Positions 35,864 to 45,400 of a DNA stretch of 64,000 bases are shown here, piece by piece; positions within the stretch are counted from its first letter, which is position 1, and each line of letters opens with the position of its first letter. The translations under genes were made by a program, and so were the position numbers. The DNA comes from CAYNRA01 sp046293395 (lineage in GTDB: Bacteria; Bacteroidota; Bacteroidia; Cytophagales; Spirosomataceae), in the NCBI GenBank assembly GCA_046293395.1, contig JBKBOU010000003.1, positions 730,382 through 794,381 of the forward strand, read 5' to 3'. The notes beneath the pieces were generated by a model. It was not told the origin of the DNA. It saw only the letters and a program-made list of their open reading frames with translations, and did not search any database.

Positions 35864-38800
35864 TTAATTGATTCGTTTAAAATAATTAGAAGATTGATTC
35901 TTGTAAAACGGTGTAAAATTACCTGGAAGTGTTTTTACGAACTCAGTTTGTTTGGATTGTTTATTGAAAAACTTATCAAGTTCAGATGGATTAGAAAGGG
36001 AATAATTGAAACTGGGGCTCCCTTTGCGCATAGGGTCAAGTTCTTGTTCCTTCAATGACTTATCTACTTCTAGCAGTCTGATTTGAACTTCGCGTTGCCG
36101 TTTTTGAAGAGAAGAATTAATTCGTTTATTAATCAAATCATTTTCAGTTTCATCCATTTTCTGCTGGATTTCACTCAAATCATCACCTATTTTTTTGCCA
36201 AGGTCAGTCCCTTTCAACTTCATTTGTGCTTGATTTAACTCATTTCTAAGCCTTGCTTGTTCTTGGGCAAGACGTACTAATTCCTGAGAAAGTTGTTTGC
36301 CACTTTGCTGCCCGCCTTGCAATTGTTCGAGGCGTTTGTTGATGTCATTTTGACGTTCCCCAAAAGAGGGCATAGATGCTGGGTTTTTATTCTTCCCCTT
36401 GCTTTTCCCACTTCCTTGATTTGCCATCATTTGCTGCATCTGAGAAAAAGTGTCGGACAACAATAAAGCAAGGTTATTTATGGATGTCATTGAAAATTGC
36501 TGCTTAGATGCAGCTTGAGGGTACTTTTTATCCTTTAATAAACTCAATGTCTCATCGATAGAATTGCGCATGGTCGTGACCTCGCGTGTAACAAAACTTT
36601 GGATTTGTAATACACGATTAGCCAAAGCATACAAACTATCTTCCACCATTTTGGCATCAGAGGAAAGTTTGAGCTGTTCTTGAGCAATATTTGTAAGTTT
36701 AGGATCAACTTTTGAACTTCCACGAAGCTCTTTCATTAATCGCTCTTGACTAAAAGATAACTTTAATAGGTTATCGAGAAGAGCGCGCAAAGCATCCATA
36801 TCTTCATTCATTTGCTGCATTTCTCCCGACTGCATTTCCCCAGCTATTTTCTCTGCCATTTTTTTCATTTTCTGCGCGGTTCGTTTCATTTGTTTTTGTG
36901 CTTCGGAAGATGACTTTTTCTCCAACAAGTCATCAATTTTAGCCAAATCTGTTGAGATTTCCTTCTGAGCCTCTTTTTCTAGTTCTGTTTCTTTGCGAAG
37001 CTCTTTACTAAGCTGTTCCGCTTTTTTCAAATCCTCTTTTACTTTTTCAAATGATTCACTTACCTTTTCTTGCTCAGATTCTATATTTTCATTTTTCTCA
37101 TCACTGAGCTTTTCTTCTTTGTCTGCTATAGACTCCAATTGATTTGAAACAGACTCGAGTTTCTGCTGAAGTTGAAGATTCTTAAACATCCGTAAACTAC
37201 GATCAATATTTCTGTTTAGATTTCGCTCGTTTTGTTGAATTTTATCCAGTTGTTCTTGCAACTCTTTGTCTGAGTTTTCCTCTAACATCTTTTTTAAATC
37301 TTCGAATAATTTAGAATCTTCTTTGGAAAGTAGGTCTTGAATAATTTGTTGAAGTTGCTGCATTTTCTCTTGCATCTGCGGACTAGGCTTTTCAAAAAGA
37401 GATTGCTTTTTCTGTAATTCAGCCAATTTATTTTTTAAATCATTTATGTCATTCAATAACTTTTCACGGTCTTTGATGAGTTGTTGAATATCTCTTTTCT
37501 CAGAAGCATCAAATTCATTCTTCTTCATTTTATTTTGGATAGCTTTCAGTTGATTTTGTAAATCCTTTGATTGAGATAAAATTCGCTCAAGTTGATCTTC
37601 TGAACTAGAAATATCTTTATTAATCTCCTTAGAAAGTGCTGTACTAGAAGGAACCGTAAAGCGGTTCATAGATGTTTTGGTAAACTTTGAGCCCTGTAAG
37701 CCGTCGTTATCCCCTACTTCAAAATAATACTCAAGTAAATCGCCTGGTTGGATTGATAAAGAAGCCAGTTCAAAAACGTAGGAATAATTTTGAACCTTGT
37801 TGTTTTTATCAATCGGGATATTCTTACTTAGAAAGCGAGTAGAATTATTCTTATTTTGAACAACTCTGTAATTAAAAACCAAAGAATGAAGTCCATAATC
37901 GTCGGAAATCTGACCTGATAGACCGATATATTGTAAAAAAGTAGAATCAATAGTTTGTTCGAGAGAAATTTGTGGATATTGGTCTGGAATAACCTCAATT
38001 TGGTGTAAGTTCGGAGATGTAGAATTAGGTACTTCGTTCAGTAGCTGAAGAGAATAAGACGTTGAAGCCAGGCACTTCTTTGCAAAAGAAAAACCACCTA
38101 AAAAACTACGTTCAACACGGAACTTTTGTTTGTTATCAAAAATTAAATCAATGAATTGAGTATCAGACGCATCAAATTTCCAAGAAAGTGTTGAACCTTT
38201 CGGAACGATGAAGTCGTATTGGTTTTGAAAAACCTCCGTGGGTTTATTCAAATAAGAGGGATAAGTTACTTCAACTTCGAAGCCATTTAAGACAGGTTTG
38301 GAAAGAACAGAAATCAGAAAAGAATTAGAAGAAAACCCACCTGCCTCAAAAGAAAACTCGGTGTCTTCTTCAATAGAAGAAAAAGTAAACTGAAATCCAT
38401 TCATTGTGGAAATCTGTTCCATTTTGAATTTTCTTCCTTTGTGAAGGAGATAGACATCGTCTGGAAATGCAGTACCGTTTAGGTCAAGTAAAACCGTAAA
38501 GTCACTTCCCTTTGTAGTAGATAGAGATTTATTCTTTAAAATAAAACGAAAAGGAGCTTCTTGGATAAAATTCTTTCTGAAATAAACAATTCGTTCTGTA
38601 CTTGAACTAAAAAAGCTTGGTGACGCAAGAAAAATAAAAAGTGTAATAAGAAAAGGAAATAACAAGAAAGGGATAAATTTTCTATTTTTTTTTAAATCAA
38701 TAGCTTGATCAAACTTGAAAACAGTAAGTTCCTTTGATTTTTGTAAAATACTCGCCTGGAGTAAATCATTATCTGATTTATTCATGACAGACAGTTGAAG

Positions 38801-39142
38801 CGTGTTGAGTAATTTATCATTTATCTCAGGAAAGTGCGCTCCGATTAGTTTTGCAGCGTCTTCGTCTGTAATTTTCTTACGAAAGCCAACGAGATGTGCT
38901 GTGGGATTGAGGATGTAAAAAAAGAAGACGTAAGAACAAACAGAGAGAAAAAAAAAGAAAAGAATCGCGCGAAAAACTTGACCCAAATGTCCAAAATACT
39001 CGGTTGTTGAAACTGTAAGGAAAACGATCAAGATAATAGAAAAGCCAATAAGAATACCACGAATTAATTGGTTTTGGTAGTATTTTCTTTTGTATTCATT
39101 GATTTGTTGGAGAATTGGGGAGATAGAAATAGGCTCGTTCAT
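35864..39142 (-). CDS. DUF4175 family membrane protein with long coiled coil
   Basis: A 1092-residue protein of the DUF4175 type. Membrane helices are near residues 28-50, 57-78 and 155-175. An extracytoplasmic beta-rich region follows (to about 500), with VEVTYPSYLNKPTEVF, a segment typical of the family. Residues ~500-1000 are strongly helical and rich in Lys, Glu, Gln and Ser, with coiled-coil character, and include a Gln/Gly-rich patch near 930. In Bacteroidota the protein is widespread and of unknown function. It ends 91 bases before the mnmG start, next to parS, and follows xth by five bases. Confidence 0.82.
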   Translation of the reverse strand: MNEPISISPILQQINEYKRKYYQNQLIRGILIGFSIILIVFLTVSTTEYFGHLGQVFRAILFFFFLSVCSYVFFFYILNPTAHLVGFRKKITDEDAAKLIGAHFPEINDKLLNTLQLSVMNKSDNDLLQASILQKSKELTVFKFDQAIDLKKNRKFIPFLLFPFLITLFIFLASPSFFSSSTERIVYFRKNFIQEAPFRFILKNKSLSTTKGSDFTVLLDLNGTAFPDDVYLLHKGRKFKMEQISTMNGFQFTFSSIEEDTEFSFEAGGFSSNSFLISVLSKPVLNGFEVEVTYPSYLNKPTEVFQNQYDFIVPKGSTLSWKFDASDTQFIDLIFDNKQKFRVERSFLGGFSFAKKCLASTSYSLQLLNEVPNSTSPNLHQIEVIPDQYPQISLEQTIDSTFLQYIGLSGQISDDYGLHSLVFNYRVVQNKNNSTRFLSKNIPIDKNNKVQNYSYVFELASLSIQPGDLLEYYFEVGDNDGLQGSKFTKTSMNRFTVPSSTALSKEINKDISSSEDQLERILSQSKDLQNQLKAIQNKMKKNEFDASEKRDIQQLIKDREKLLNDINDLKNKLAELQKKQSLFEKPSPQMQEKMQQLQQIIQDLLSKEDSKLFEDLKKMLEENSDKELQEQLDKIQQNERNLNRNIDRSLRMFKNLQLQQKLESVSNQLESIADKEEKLSDEKNENIESEQEKVSESFEKVKEDLKKAEQLSKELRKETELEKEAQKEISTDLAKIDDLLEKKSSSEAQKQMKRTAQKMKKMAEKIAGEMQSGEMQQMNEDMDALRALLDNLLKLSFSQERLMKELRGSSKVDPKLTNIAQEQLKLSSDAKMVEDSLYALANRVLQIQSFVTREVTTMRNSIDETLSLLKDKKYPQAASKQQFSMTSINNLALLLSDTFSQMQQMMANQGSGKSKGKNKNPASMPSFGERQNDINKRLEQLQGGQQSGKQLSQELVRLAQEQARLRNELNQAQMKLKGTDLGKKIGDDLSEIQQKMDETENDLINKRINSSLQKRQREVQIRLLEVDKSLKEQELDPMRKGSPSFNYSLSNPSELDKFFNKQSKQTEFVKTLPGNFTPFYKNQSSNYFKRIN

Positions 39143-39147
39143 AGGAA

Positions 39148-39912
39148 TTATAAATCAATATCAATGGAAATAGGACAATGGTCAGACATAAGAACTTCAG
39201 GATAGATAGAAGCGGCGCGCAAACGAGAAGAGAGAGAAGAGGAAACAAAAATATAGTCAATTCGCCAACCTAAGTTTTTACTTTTGGCGCCAGCGCGGTA
39301 CGTCCACCAAGTATAATTATGTGGTTCTTGGTTAAAAAACCGAAAAGAATCAACGAAGCCGAGACGTAGAAAATCAGTCACCCATTTGCGTTCTTCAGGA
39401 AGAAAACCAGATGAGTTGGCATTGGCTTTTGGGTTATGAATATCTATTGCTTCGTGACAAATGTTAACATCTCCGACAATTATCAAGTTATCCACATTTT
39501 GTTGTAAGTTTTCAACAAAAACGTAAAAATCAGTTAGAAATTTCATCTTAAAATCCTGTCTATCAGAAGAGGAAGAACCTGAAGGGAAATAACAAGAAAG
39601 GATAGAAAAGCCTGGAAAATTGATACGAATAATTCTTCCTTCTTGGTCATAAATAGGATTCTCCATGCCTATTGCAACAGATTCAGGAGAAATTTTTGAG
39701 AAAATGGCGACACCACTGTACCCTTTTTTGACTGCGGGAAACCAAAAACATTGATAACCAAGCTCTTGAATAGATGGTTCAACAAGCTCTGTTTCAGACA
39801 ACTTTATTTCTTGTACACAGACAATATCTGGGTTTTGAACAGCAAGCCAATCGAACAACCCTTTTTTTATGTTGGAACGAATCCCGTTTACATTGTAGGA
39901 AACTATGCGCAT
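39148..39912 (-). CDS. xth: Exodeoxyribonuclease III / AP endonuclease
   Basis: A 254-residue enzyme of the Xth/ExoA family, cutting at abasic sites in base excision repair. Motifs: SYNVNGIRSN at residues 4-13, CVQEIKLSE with the metal Glu, YSGVAIFSK, GDVNICHEAIDIHNPK, GWRIDYIFVSS and the final SDHCPISIDI with the catalytic Asp-His. A perfect DnaA box (39488-39496) falls in its coding region and two more lie upstream of its start. Five bases separate it from the DUF4175 gene, so one transcript is likely. Confidence 0.95.
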   Translation of the reverse strand: MRIVSYNVNGIRSNIKKGLFDWLAVQNPDIVCVQEIKLSETELVEPSIQELGYQCFWFPAVKKGYSGVAIFSKISPESVAIGMENPIYDQEGRIIRINFPGFSILSCYFPSGSSSSDRQDFKMKFLTDFYVFVENLQQNVDNLIIVGDVNICHEAIDIHNPKANANSSGFLPEERKWVTDFLRLGFVDSFRFFNQEPHNYTWWTYRAGAKSKNLGWRIDYIFVSSSLSSRLRAASIYPEVLMSDHCPISIDIDL

Positions 39913-39923
39913 ACTTTATTTAT

Positions 39924-39952
39924 TTATCCACAAATATCGAAAGTTATCCACA
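39924..39952. other. Two direct-repeat DnaA boxes upstream of xth
   Basis: TTATCCACAAATA occurs twice, at 39924 and 39944, in a 56-base gap. The period is 20 bases, about two helical turns, so two DnaA molecules would sit on the same face. A third perfect box is 430 bases away inside xth (39488-39496). Confidence 0.6.
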
Positions 39953-39968
39953 AATAACATGATTATCG

Positions 39969-40322
39969 TCAAAGATGTACACCTATTTCTTTCTTGAAAT
40001 ATTCAATTATAAAATGCTTTAGAAGAACTTCTTGTTTCATGAGGTCAAAGGGAGGAAGTTTTTTAGTCAATTTCCAATGGGGCCAGCCATCAGCATCGTA
40101 TCCGTCAATTTCATAAAAACCACCAAGGCTTAAAACCTTACAAATTGCAATATGCATTAAATCTTGTTTTTCTTCTTTTGAAAAGTGTTTGGCTCCCCTA
40201 CCATATTCTTGAAGACCAATTAAAAAAAGAACAGCTTTTAAGTCTGCTGGTTTTTTTCCAATTGTACTTTTGAAGAACTGCATCAATTTTTGCCAGTTTT
40301 CTTGTATTTCTATATCTTGCAT
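39969..40322 (-). CDS. Conserved hypothetical protein, 117 residues
   Basis: A small soluble protein, mostly helical, without signal peptide or membrane segment. It contains LKAVLFLIGLQEYGRGAKHFSKEEKQDLMHIAICKVLS and GFYEIDGYDADGWPHWKLTKKLP. The charged helical build with aromatic turns looks like a real conserved protein; I believe relatives occur in other Bacteroidota but cannot name a family. It lies upstream of xth with 56 bases between, which include the DnaA boxes. Confidence 0.6.
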   Translation of the reverse strand: MQDIEIQENWQKLMQFFKSTIGKKPADLKAVLFLIGLQEYGRGAKHFSKEEKQDLMHIAICKVLSLGGFYEIDGYDADGWPHWKLTKKLPPFDLMKQEVLLKHFIIEYFKKEIGVHL

Positions 40323-40355
40323 ACATTAAGTCATGATTAACTATAAATAAGTAAT

Positions 40356-41048
40356 ATGCGAACAAATTGGTTCACTTCTCTCCTAGATATATTATATCCG
40401 AAACTATGTATCACTTGTGAAGCTCAATTGCAAGTAACAGAAAACCAAATCTGCACGAGTTGTTTGATGGATTTGCCTTATACAGATACCCATAAAGTGG
40501 GTTTGATGGCATTAGAAAATAAGTTTATTGGTCGGGTAGAAATAACAAAAATTTTCTCTTTCGTACGATTTTCCAAAAAATCAGGGGTACAAAAACTGTT
40601 ACACGCACTGAAATACAAAGAGAATGAAAAAATAGGCTTTGATATTGGCGTTTACTATGGAAAACTAATAGAAAAGGAAATAGAAGAATATCATTTGGAT
40701 TATCTGTTACCTGTGCCGATGCATCCCAAAAAACTAAGAAAAAGAGGCTATAATCAAGCAGAGATATTTGCAAATGGTTTGACAAAATCTCTTCAAATAG
40801 AAACAATCACGAATATTTTAGTAAAAACAAGAGAAACCGTCAGCCAAACGAAAGAGAACAAACAAGAAAGATTTGAGAATATAAAAGGCTCATTTGAGAT
40901 AAAAGACGAAAAAGCAATTGTAGGAAAAAATATAGGAATTGTAGATGATGTATTAACGACGGGAGCAACTTTGGAAGAAATAGCTCAAATGTTAAAAAAG
41001 GCAGGAGTTGCAAAAGTGTTTATCATAACAATAGCCACTGCTTATTAA
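40356..41048 (+). CDS. comF: ComF family protein (phosphoribosyltransferase-like)
   Basis: A 230-residue ComF/GntX protein. The N-terminus carries a four-Cys zinc-finger pattern (LCITCEAQL ... ICTSCLMDLPY) and the C-terminus a phosphoribosyltransferase fold with the PRPP loop GIVDDVLTTGATLEE; LLPVPMHPKKLRKRGYNQAEIFANGL lies between, as usual. In naturally competent bacteria ComF acts in the uptake or processing of single-stranded DNA. A ComEC homologue is at 61.6 kb. The stop codon lies in the loop of a long hairpin. Confidence 0.9.
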   Translation: MRTNWFTSLLDILYPKLCITCEAQLQVTENQICTSCLMDLPYTDTHKVGLMALENKFIGRVEITKIFSFVRFSKKSGVQKLLHALKYKENEKIGFDIGVYYGKLIEKEIEEYHLDYLLPVPMHPKKLRKRGYNQAEIFANGLTKSLQIETITNILVKTRETVSQTKENKQERFENIKGSFEIKDEKAIVGKNIGIVDDVLTTGATLEEIAQMLKKAGVAKVFIITIATAY

Positions 41049-41068
41049 ACAGTGGCTATTGTTATGAT
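41022..41068. repeat. 19-base-pair perfect stem spanning the comF stop codon
   Basis: 41022-41040 and 41050-41068 are exact inverted copies around a 9-base loop that contains the comF TAA. Neither side is followed by a T-run, so it is not a standard intrinsic terminator, though it sits between converging comF and gldJ. Confidence 0.6.
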
Positions 41069-41087
41069 GGTGATATGAAAAGAAAAT

Positions 41088-42344
41088 TTACATTTTCTTC
41101 CCTTTAGGCCCGATGGCAATCATGGCACAACGGAAACCAACAGTAGCCGTTGAAGAATCTTGAGGTAAGAAACGTCTGGTTCCTGGAGAAAGCCAATAAG
41201 CTACATCATTCCAAGAACCACCTTTATATACACGAAGTGAATTATCAATCAATGAATTGAAATTTTTGCTGTCGTAATTAGAAGCTTCGTCTAAATAGTC
41301 ATTTCTTCTGATTGGATTCAAGTCATTGAAATCTTGGTACGAATTGGGTCTGTACAAATCATATACCCATTCATTCACGTTACCAGCCATGTCATAAAGG
41401 CCATAATCGTTTGCTTGGTAAGATTTGACTTCAGCTGTGATGATTGCTCCGTCATTACTTCTACCTGCAATACCGGCAAAGTCACCGCGACCTCTTTTGA
41501 AGTTCGCACGCATCTCTCCTTTTTGTTTCCCTTTTGAAGAACGCATAGAAGAACCATCCCAAGGATAAATACGTTGACTTACTTGGTTTTCATCCACATA
41601 TTGAGTTCCAATCATAGCTTTGGCGGCGTATTCCCACTCTGCTTCTGTTGGTAGTCTGTAAGCGGGTAAAACGATGCCTGACTCAACAGCGGTTCTGCCA
41701 CCAACGTTGGTTTTGGGAGCTGCAACTGCGGTTGCTTCTTCCCCACGACGAGATTTTTTTGGCGCTTTTTCTTTTGGTGAATTTACACGCAAAAGTTCTG
41801 CATTTACTGCCTCCGTTCTCCATTTGCAATAGTCATTTGCTTGCAACCAAGAAACCCCAACAACTGGGTAAAAACGGAAACCGGGGTAACGTAAGTATTG
41901 GTCTATGTACTGGTCATTGAAAGACATTTCATTTGCCCAAACGGTTGTGTCAGGTAGTGCCGACTCATAAAATTCATACGAAGAATCCTTTTGAACGGCA
42001 TACAAATACTCCAACCAGTGGATATTTGCTATTTCTGTTTCATCCATATAAAAGGAAGCAACGGTAACGGTTCTTTCCAAATTATCACGTGTGAAAGTCA
42101 CATCTTCCTCCACTGTTCCCATTGTAAAACGACCACCCTCAATGAAAACCATGTTTGGCCCAGCAGGTTGACCACTGAATGAAGAGACTTTGAAACCTTC
42201 TCCGTCTTTGGTTGCGTACGCAATACCTGTAGCAGTACTTTTTTTACCAGGATTTAAACTACTTACGTTTTTCTGGTCTTTACACGAGGTAAAAACGCTC
42301 GAAGCGACAAGTAGTAATGATGCACCTAAAATAAGTCTATTCAT
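41088..42344 (-). CDS. gldJ: Gliding motility / type IX secretion lipoprotein GldJ-like
   Basis: A 418-residue lipoprotein; the signal ends at SVFTSC with Cys21. The rest is a formylglycine-generating-enzyme-like (SUMF1) domain: FIEGGRFTMGTVEEDVTF, SFYMDETEIANIHWLEYLY, YPVVGVSWLQANDYCKWR, YRLPTEAEWEYAAKA, YGLYDMAGNVNEWVYDLYRP and SLRVYKGGSWND. The 'DETE.N..WLEYLY' and 'ANFKRGRGDFAGIAG' segments match GldJ better than GldK as I know them. GldJ is an outer membrane lipoprotein needed for type IX secretion and gliding in Flavobacterium. Mfd is upstream on the same strand, 135 bases away. Confidence 0.8.
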   Translation of the reverse strand: MNRLILGASLLLVASSVFTSCKDQKNVSSLNPGKKSTATGIAYATKDGEGFKVSSFSGQPAGPNMVFIEGGRFTMGTVEEDVTFTRDNLERTVTVASFYMDETEIANIHWLEYLYAVQKDSSYEFYESALPDTTVWANEMSFNDQYIDQYLRYPGFRFYPVVGVSWLQANDYCKWRTEAVNAELLRVNSPKEKAPKKSRRGEEATAVAAPKTNVGGRTAVESGIVLPAYRLPTEAEWEYAAKAMIGTQYVDENQVSQRIYPWDGSSMRSSKGKQKGEMRANFKRGRGDFAGIAGRSNDGAIITAEVKSYQANDYGLYDMAGNVNEWVYDLYRPNSYQDFNDLNPIRRNDYLDEASNYDSKNFNSLIDNSLRVYKGGSWNDVAYWLSPGTRRFLPQDSSTATVGFRCAMIAIGPKGKKM

Positions 42345-42479
42345 TATAGCACTTTGATTTTATATCTAAATAATAATGTTGCAAAATAATATGAAAACTA
42401 TGACTATAAAAATTATATCTATTGATATATCAGTGACTAAACAAAAGAATGTCCGTTTAATTGAAGTCTGTGTCTTAAA

Positions 42480-45400
42480 TTAATCGTTTGAATGATTAAA
42501 AAGTTTGACAATAGACTCAAAAATTACATCTGCCTTCTCAATGGTTTGTATTCTTTCCGCCGTAAAGATTAACTTATCTTTCACTTGTTTCAATTGACAC
42601 CCAGATTTATTGTCTCGAATAAACTCTAATATTTTGCCAAATTTGGGTGATTGAAAAAAGCTTTCTTGCTTCGAAGAAACGAAAAATCCTTTCAGTATAT
42701 TATTTTTTAGAGTAACTTTCTCAAAACCAATGATTTCTGCTTTCCAACGAATACGAACGATTTGAAGTAAACTTAAAACCTCTTGTGGTAATTTCCCAAA
42801 TCTGTCTTCCAATGACCTCTGAAGTTTATCTAATTCTTCGCTATTTTTTAAATTATCTACATCATTGTAAATAGAAAGGCGTTCAGAAATACTTGAAATA
42901 TAGGTTTCTGGAATAAGAATTTGCATGTCTGTTTCAATTTGACAGTCACGTGCTACGATTTCATTCAAAGAAATTTCCTTCGCAAATAAATCCTTAAAAT
43001 CTGTTTCTTTGAGTTCTTGAACAGCTTCATCCAATACTTTGTGATACATTTCAAATCCCAAATCATTTACAAAGCCACTTTGTTCAGCACCCAATAGATT
43101 TCCAGCACCCCGAATATCTAAATCACGCATCGCAACTTTGAAACCATCACCCAGGTCTGAGAACTCTTCTAGCGTTTGTAAGCGTTTTCTTGCTTCTTTT
43201 GTTAGAACTGAAAGCGGCGGAGTCAATAAAAAACAAAAGGCTTTTTTGTTCGATCGCCCTACTCTACCCCGCATTTGGTGGAGGTCTGACATACCAAACA
43301 TGTGGGCTTGGTTAATGATAATTGTGTTTGCATTGGTAATATCTAAACCAGATTCAATAATATTCGTAGAAATAAGAATATCTAATTCGCCTTCCATGAA
43401 ACGCATCATGACTTTTTCCAACTTTGCTCCTTCCATTTGGCCATGTGCAACACCAATGCGCGCGTCTGGAACTAATCGAAGAATAATATTGGCTATGGAC
43501 TCAATGTCATTGACGCGATTATGTACAAAATAAACTTGTCCGCCTCGACGTAGTTCATAGCTAATCGCATCGCGTACAACTTCCTCTGTAAATACGCGAA
43601 CTTCCGTCGTGACAGGCTGCCGGTTTGGTGGAGGAGTTGCAATAATCGATAAATCGCGCGCACCCATCAATGAAAAATGCAATGTTCGAGGTATCGGAGT
43701 TGCCGTTAAAGTCAGTACATCTACATTCAGTTTAATTTCCTTGATTCTATCTTTTGCCTTTACCCCAAATTTCTGTTCTTCATCAATGATAAGCAATCCT
43801 AAATTAGAAAATTCAATATCCTTATTTAAAATTCGATGCGTTCCGATTAAAATATCTACTTTTCCTTCTTTGACCTTTTTTAAGGTTTGGTTGATTTCCT
43901 GAGTACTTTTAAAACGATTGATGTAATCAATATTGACGGGAAGGTCGGCAAGTCGTTCACAAAATGTTTTGTAATGCTGCATGGCTAATATAGTTGTTGG
44001 TACAAGCACACCTACTTGTTTGCTATCACCAACTGCCTTAAAAGCTGCACGTATAGCAATTTCTGTTTTACCAAAACCAACATCTCCACAAACCAATCTA
44101 TCCATCGGATAGGGTTTTTCCATGTCTGCCTTCACGTCATTGGTTGCTTTTGCTTGGTCTGGCGTGTCTTCGTATAGAAAAGAAGATTCCAATTCAATTT
44201 GTAAATAAGAATCGGGCGAAAAAGGAAATCCGGGCGATGCTCTGCGTTTTGCATACAACTCGATTAATTCTTTGGCGATGTCTTTCACCTGTCTTTTTAC
44301 CTTCGATTTCTTTGTTTCCCAGTCACCAGAACCCAGTTTACTCATCGTAGGCGCTGTGCCGTCTTTCCCTGTAAACTTCGCTATTTTGTGTAATCCATGA
44401 ATATTTACATATAAAATATCATTATCCCTGTAAATTAACCGAATTGCTTCTTGTTTTTTGCCGCCAACATCAACTGTTTCTAATCCTGCAAAACGCCCCA
44501 CGCCATAATCAATATGTGTGACGTAGTCGCCGGGTTGCATGGATTGAATTTCCTTCAAAGTCAATGCTTTTGATTTCGTAAACCGTTCTTTCAGTTTATA
44601 TCTGTGGAAACGGTCAAACAATTGGTGGTCTGTGTAACAAAGTATCTTGGAATTGGCATCTATAAAACCTCCTCTAAGTGAAATTGGTAAAGAAATAAAG
44701 GAAAGCATCGGGTCAATTTCTCGAATGATGCGTTCTAATCGCGTGAGTTGTTTCGTTGAATCCGAACAAATGAATGTGGTAAAGCCATGAGATTGTTTTT
44801 CTACAAAATCATCAATTAATAACTCAAACTTTTTGTTAAAAGAGGGTTGTGATTTGACCTTGTATTGATGGCGATTGGTTTTCTTAAAAAAGTGGCGTTT
44901 ACCAAATTCAATTAGTTTAAAACCCTGAATTGATTTTTTGAAAACTCGCGCATCTTCTGCAAGTTCTTTCGGAGGTAAAAGAAGTGAAATGTCCGTGGAT
45001 TCTTTTAATTGTGCGTATCTGTCCTCTAATTTTTGAAAACCATTCTCCATGATTTCAAGCGTAAAGCTAAAGTCATCAAACCAAACGAATGAATTGGAAG
45101 GGAGAAAATCCAAGAAAGAGGCTCTTTCTTCGTGGCTGAGTTTATTGGCAATGTCAGGGACGATGGTCGCTTTTTCGATATGCTGAATAGAAAGCTGGTT
45201 TTCAGGATTGAAATAACGAATGGCTTCAATTTCATTACCAAAAAGCTCAATTCTGTAAGGATATTCACTGGCAAAAGAAAAAATATCTATGATACCACCT
45301 CGAATTGAAAACTGCCCCGGTTCGTAAACGAAGTCTGTTTTATCAAACGAATACGAAATAAGAAGTTCAGAAATAAAAGATATATCCAAATTATCCCCTA

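Noticed and set aside
43138..43533. 131-codon open frame on the plus strand
   Set aside because: Antisense to conserved helicase motifs of mfd.
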